Part shown: piece after piece, positions 61,489 through 64,000 of the stretch
Layout of the letters: each line of letters opens with the position of its first letter
Position numbering within the stretch: the first letter of the stretch is position 1
The notes under the pieces: generated by a model
The model's database searches: none
The model's input: only the letters and a program-made list of their open reading frames with translations
What the model was told of the DNA's origin: nothing
Origin: Paenibacillus humicola
GTDB taxonomy: Bacteria > Bacillota > Bacilli > Paenibacillales > Paenibacillaceae
Direction: 5' to 3'
Length of the DNA stretch: 64,000 nt
Assembly: GCF_028826105.1 (NCBI RefSeq)
Contig: NZ_JAQGPL010000001.1
Span: 1,142,501-1,206,500, forward strand
Translations under genes and position numbers: made by a program

Positions 61489-61502
61489 TGGAAGCGTTTA
61501 CA
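61489..61502 (+). promoter_or_regulatory. cre-like site (CcpA binding)
   Basis: TGGAAGCGTTTACA fits TGNAANCGNTNNCA at every fixed position. It lies 12 bases after the operon terminator and about 235 bases before the NlpC/P60 gene. Carbon-catabolite control of that gene, or of a transcript starting nearby, is inferred. Confidence 0.6.
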
Positions 61503-61737
61503 AAGGTACAAATTGCCTAAAGTTCGGATTTCAATTGGGACAAGAGGTCGATAGGTACCGTGATGGGGGGCTCGTACAATAGAACATGGATATCGTTCCA
61601 ATCTTTGCATGGAAGGAGCCGGATGCCAACCGCAAGGAGCGAAAATCGACTGCGCTTAACGTAAGCGTCATTTAACATTCAGCCAATGACACCCTCGGAC
61701 CCCATATGACGACAACTTCAGATGGAGGTAGAACAGC
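61503..61737 (+). other. Leader region of the NlpC/P60 gene
   Basis: It contains a 15-base inverted repeat CGCTTA-ACG-TAAGCG (61653-61667) and a candidate -10 TACAAT (61575-61580) without a good -35. I looked for a ydaO-type c-di-AMP aptamer, common before such cell-wall hydrolases, and did not find its conserved segments. Confidence 0.4.
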
Positions 61738-62739
61738 ATGAAAAAAATATCCACCTTGTTTCTGGCGGCGGCCATTGCAGCGCCGCTTACGCTTCCCGTC
61801 GCAGCCGCGGCCTCATCCGGCCCTTCATCCGGCGAAATTCGGGCGACGGTCAGCTTTCGGACCGGTCCTTCAACGTCGTCGGACGTGATCAAATATTTGC
61901 ATAAAGGCGACGATGTAACGATTCTCGATACGGTCAATTCCTATTGGTACAAGGCTAGAGACAGCGGGGGCAGCGTCGGTTACGTTTCGTCCCTGAGCAA
62001 ATATATCGCAGCAAACGCCGGAGGCTCGGCCGGTGCAGGCTCGTCGTTCGCCGCCAACGCGGATATCATCGCTTCCGTCTCGTTCCGGACCGGCCCATCG
62101 ACCGATGCGTCCCGTATCCGCTATTTGCAGCGGGGTGAGCGGGTACAGGTGATCGGCCAGCCGAACGCCTGGTGGTTCCAGGTGCGGGATGCTGGCGGCA
62201 CGACCGGGTATGTAAGCAGCGATACGCAATATATACATACAAACGCCGGCTCTGCGCCTTCCGGCGGGAGCTCGTCCGGCGGCCATCCGGCATCCGGATC
62301 CGCGGCGGTAGAGGCGATCATCGCCGACGGGATGAAGTACTTGGGCACGCCGTATGAATACGGGTCGAACCGCAATACGACCACCACGTTCGACTGCTCG
62401 GATCTGATCGAAACCATTTTTCGCGAAGGGGCGAACGTTATCCTTCCGCCCGATTCCCGCCAGCAGGGCGCGTATGTGAAAAGTAAAGGACCGGTCGTCA
62501 CCGACTGGCACCAGCTGAAGCGCGGCGACCTGATGTTCTTCGGGGATTACAAAGGGACGAGCCCGTCGAATTACGGACCTTCCTATAAAGCGAATGCCCG
62601 AATTTCGCACGTCGCGCTTTATTTGGGCGACGGTAAAGTGCTGCAAACGTATTCCAAAAAGTCAGGCGGCGTCCGCACGGACTCGATCGCCGGCAAGCAT
62701 TGGGAATACCGCTTCCTGTTCGGCGGCAGCGCATTATAA
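61738..62739 (+). CDS. Secreted SH3-NlpC/P60 cell-wall hydrolase
   Basis: The 333-residue protein has a signal peptide (about 1-25, VAAAASS), two bacterial SH3 domains (about 35-92 and 107-163, each with VSFRTGPS) that bind peptidoglycan, a Ser/Gly linker (about 170-187) and an NlpC/P60 domain (about 190-330) with catalytic C220 (FDCSDL) and H291 (ISHVALYLG). It cleaves D-Glu-DAP-type bonds in muropeptides. GGAGG lies about 9 bases before the ATG. A strong terminator follows. Confidence 0.94.
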   Translation: MKKISTLFLAAAIAAPLTLPVAAAASSGPSSGEIRATVSFRTGPSTSSDVIKYLHKGDDVTILDTVNSYWYKARDSGGSVGYVSSLSKYIAANAGGSAGAGSSFAANADIIASVSFRTGPSTDASRIRYLQRGERVQVIGQPNAWWFQVRDAGGTTGYVSSDTQYIHTNAGSAPSGGSSSGGHPASGSAAVEAIIADGMKYLGTPYEYGSNRNTTTTFDCSDLIETIFREGANVILPPDSRQQGAYVKSKGPVVTDWHQLKRGDLMFFGDYKGTSPSNYGPSYKANARISHVALYLGDGKVLQTYSKKSGGVRTDSIAGKHWEYRFLFGGSAL

Positions 62740-62825
62740 CCGAAAAACGGCGGCACATGCGGAGACTGTAAACGCTTTGTCCACTGGCCCCATCGCTTAG
62801 CTCAATTTTCTATACTTGCAGATCA

Positions 62826-62875
62826 AAACAAAGAAGCGGCTCGTTCAGGATATCTGTTCGGCCGCTTCTTTGTTT
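62826..62875 (+). terminator. Terminator of the NlpC/P60 gene
   Basis: AAACAAAGAAGCGGC pairs perfectly with GCCGCTTCTTTGTTT (15 bp), loop 20 bases. Confidence 0.9.
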
Positions 62876-62885
62876 CTCCTATATG

Positions 62886-63292
62886 ATGAGGCCCAGAGGG
62901 CCAAGCAGGCAGCCGCACGAACGACAGCTGCGCCTCGGTCGTCCAGAAATCTGGGGATTAAGGCAGCCAGAGGGCGCAGCCCTCCATATTCCCGGAAAAT
63001 CGCAGCGGAAGAACGCCAACGTAAAGCGTGTCCGCGAAAGCGGACGACAAGCGAGCCAAGCTGGCAGCCGCATCAACGACGGCCGCGTCGCAGGTACGCC
63101 CATATCCGGGTGTCCAGAGGGCCGGAGCCCTCGGGGTCCCCCCGGGGGATTTAGGGGGCGCATTTAACGTATTAAGGCAGTTAGAGGGCGCAGCCCTCAA
63201 AGTCGGGAGTCCAGAGGGCGCAGCCCTCACAGGGGGAGTCCGGAGGGCGCAGCCCTCGGATCCTCCGGGGGTCCCAGGGGGCGCAAGCCCCC
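62886..63292 (+). repeat. Cluster of GAGGGC-GCA-GCCCTC hairpins and larger duplicated blocks
   Basis: Four exact copies of GAGGGCGCAGCCCTC (62970, 63184, 63214, 63243), a variant GAGGGCCGGAGCCCTC (63117) and a related GGGGGCGCAAGCCCCC (63277-63292). Two larger blocks are also similar: 62895-62984 and 63055-63198 share GCCAAGC-GGCAGCCGCA, AACGAC and ATTAAGGCAG preceding the hairpin. No coding sense. The last copy abuts the malic enzyme stop codon, so it may act in its 3' end. Confidence 0.85.
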
Positions 63293-64000
63293 TACTCCCT
63301 CGGCTGCCTTCGAGCCGCACCGCTCGCAATCGCCGCCTGCACGACCCGGCGGCGAACCTCCTCGACGATGCGCTGATTGAAGACGCTCGGGATAATATAG
63401 AGCGGGCTGAGCTCGCCCTCGCCGATGACGGAGGCGATTGCTTCGGCGGCCGCCAGCTTCATCGGCTCGTTGATTTCGCTGGCCCGGCAGTCGAGCGCGC
63501 CGCGGAAAATGCCGGGGAAGCAGAGCACGTTGTTGATCTGGTTCGGATAATCCGAGCGCCCGGTCGCAAACACGGCGACGAGGTCCTCTGCGATTTCGGG
63601 CCGGATTTCCGGCTCCGGATTGGCCATCGCGAACACGATCGGGTCCCGGTTCATCGACAGGATATGCTCGCGGGTGAGAATGCCGCCGGCGGACAGGCCG
63701 ATGAACACGTCCGCTCCCGCCAGCGCTTCCGCCAAGCCGCCGCTTCGCCGCTCGTCGTTCGTATGCTCGGCATACCACTGCCACATGCCGCTCGGATAAT
63801 GCGTGTCGCGGGTCAGAATCCCCTGCCGTTCGACGCCGATAATGTGCTTCGCGCCGCCGGCCAGCAGCATTTTCGTGCAGGCCGTGCCGGCCGCGCCGAT
63901 GCCGCAGACGACGATTCGGGCCGAATCGATCGTACGCCCGGTCAGCCGCAGCGCATTCAGCAGCCCGGCATACAGCACGACCGCGGTGCCGTGCTGGTCG
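63292..64000 (-). CDS. NAD-dependent malic enzyme (N-terminal part outside window)
   Basis: The visible 236 residues belong to the C-terminal NAD-binding domain of malic enzyme: upstream DQHGTAVVLYAG at the right edge, the cofactor loop VVCGIGAAGTACTKMLLAGG, FIGLSAGGILTREHI, FAMANPEPEIRPE and TGRSDYPNQINNVLCFPGIFRGALD. It decarboxylates malate to pyruvate. The start lies beyond position 64000. The stop codon TAG touches a hairpin repeat (63277-63292). Confidence 0.94.
   Translation of the reverse strand, partial: DQHGTAVVLYAGLLNALRLTGRTIDSARIVVCGIGAAGTACTKMLLAGGAKHIIGVERQGILTRDTHYPSGMWQWYAEHTNDERRSGGLAEALAGADVFIGLSAGGILTREHILSMNRDPIVFAMANPEPEIRPEIAEDLVAVFATGRSDYPNQINNVLCFPGIFRGALDCRASEINEPMKLAAAEAIASVIGEGELSPLYIIPSVFNQRIVEEVRRRVVQAAIASGAARRQPRE

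Noticed and set aside
61503..61737. c-di-AMP (ydaO) riboswitch before the NlpC/P60 gene
   Set aside because: The conserved ydaO segments were not found in the leader.

Overview
The window looks like a chromosomal segment of a fairly high-GC, endospore-forming Firmicute of the Paenibacillaceae type (Paenibacillus, Cohnella and relatives). Supporting signs are strong AGGAGG ribosome sites with frequent GTG and TTG starts, a T-box in front of pheS, spore-coat genes of the CotB/CotG/CotH kind, Sda and Spo0E relatives, sporulation-type histidine kinases, MutS2 and ZapA. No rRNA, tRNA, insertion sequence, prophage or CRISPR array was found. Species assignment is inference.

Layout. 1-1.2 kb: UbiB/ABC1 kinase (cut by the window edge) and a phasin-like protein. 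1.4-5.4 kb: MMPL/RND transporter divergent from a TetR regulator, with a candidate shared operator. 6.2-11.7 kb: five tightly coupled minus-strand genes, namely ABC ATPase, permease with a degenerate M1-peptidase-like domain, ECF sigma factor, membrane protein and second ABC ATPase. 12-15.5 kb: GGDEF-EAL protein, GGCT-fold protein and a membrane protein. 15.7-19.1 kb: nrdA-nrdB class I ribonucleotide reductase behind two NrdR boxes. 19.3-23.4 kb: copper-type locus (CopC-CopD fusion, NarL-type two-component pair, YcnI). 23.6-27.9 kb: T-box-controlled pheS-pheT with a 45-bp hairpin array between the genes. 28-30.5 kb: ZapA domain fused to a very long coiled coil. 30.7-33.5 kb: MarR, ArsA-like ATPase and two small membrane proteins, with three copies of one palindromic operator.

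33.6-40.6 kb: SDR oxidoreductase, CuA-type lipoprotein, small YvlD-like membrane protein, mutS2, DUF350 protein, a 25-residue membrane peptide, a zinc-ribbon protein and an MFS permease. 40.6-45.7 kb: spore-coat group (CotH kinase, 10 x 12-residue repeat protein, two CotB-like proteins, an ArsB/NhaD permease). 45.9-51.2 kb: sporulation signalling, with a kinase carrying an N-terminal Sda-like domain, Lrp regulator plus aminotransferase, Spo0E-like phosphatase and a second PAS kinase. 51.3-53.1 kb: zinc-ribbon protein and a CDF exporter. 53.2-61.3 kb: alpha-glucan operon (DUF4912, GH57-GT4 fusion, nucleotidyltransferase with a degenerate phosphohexomutase domain, KTSC protein, GH15). 61.3-64 kb: cre-like site, SH3-NlpC/P60 hydrolase, hairpin repeat cluster and the 3' part of a malic enzyme gene.

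The most notable items are the Sda-kinase fusion, the three-operator MarR/ArsA regulon, the giant ZapA coiled coil, the pheS-pheT hairpin array, and two pseudoenzyme-like domains (M1 peptidase, phosphohexomutase) sitting inside otherwise conserved operons.
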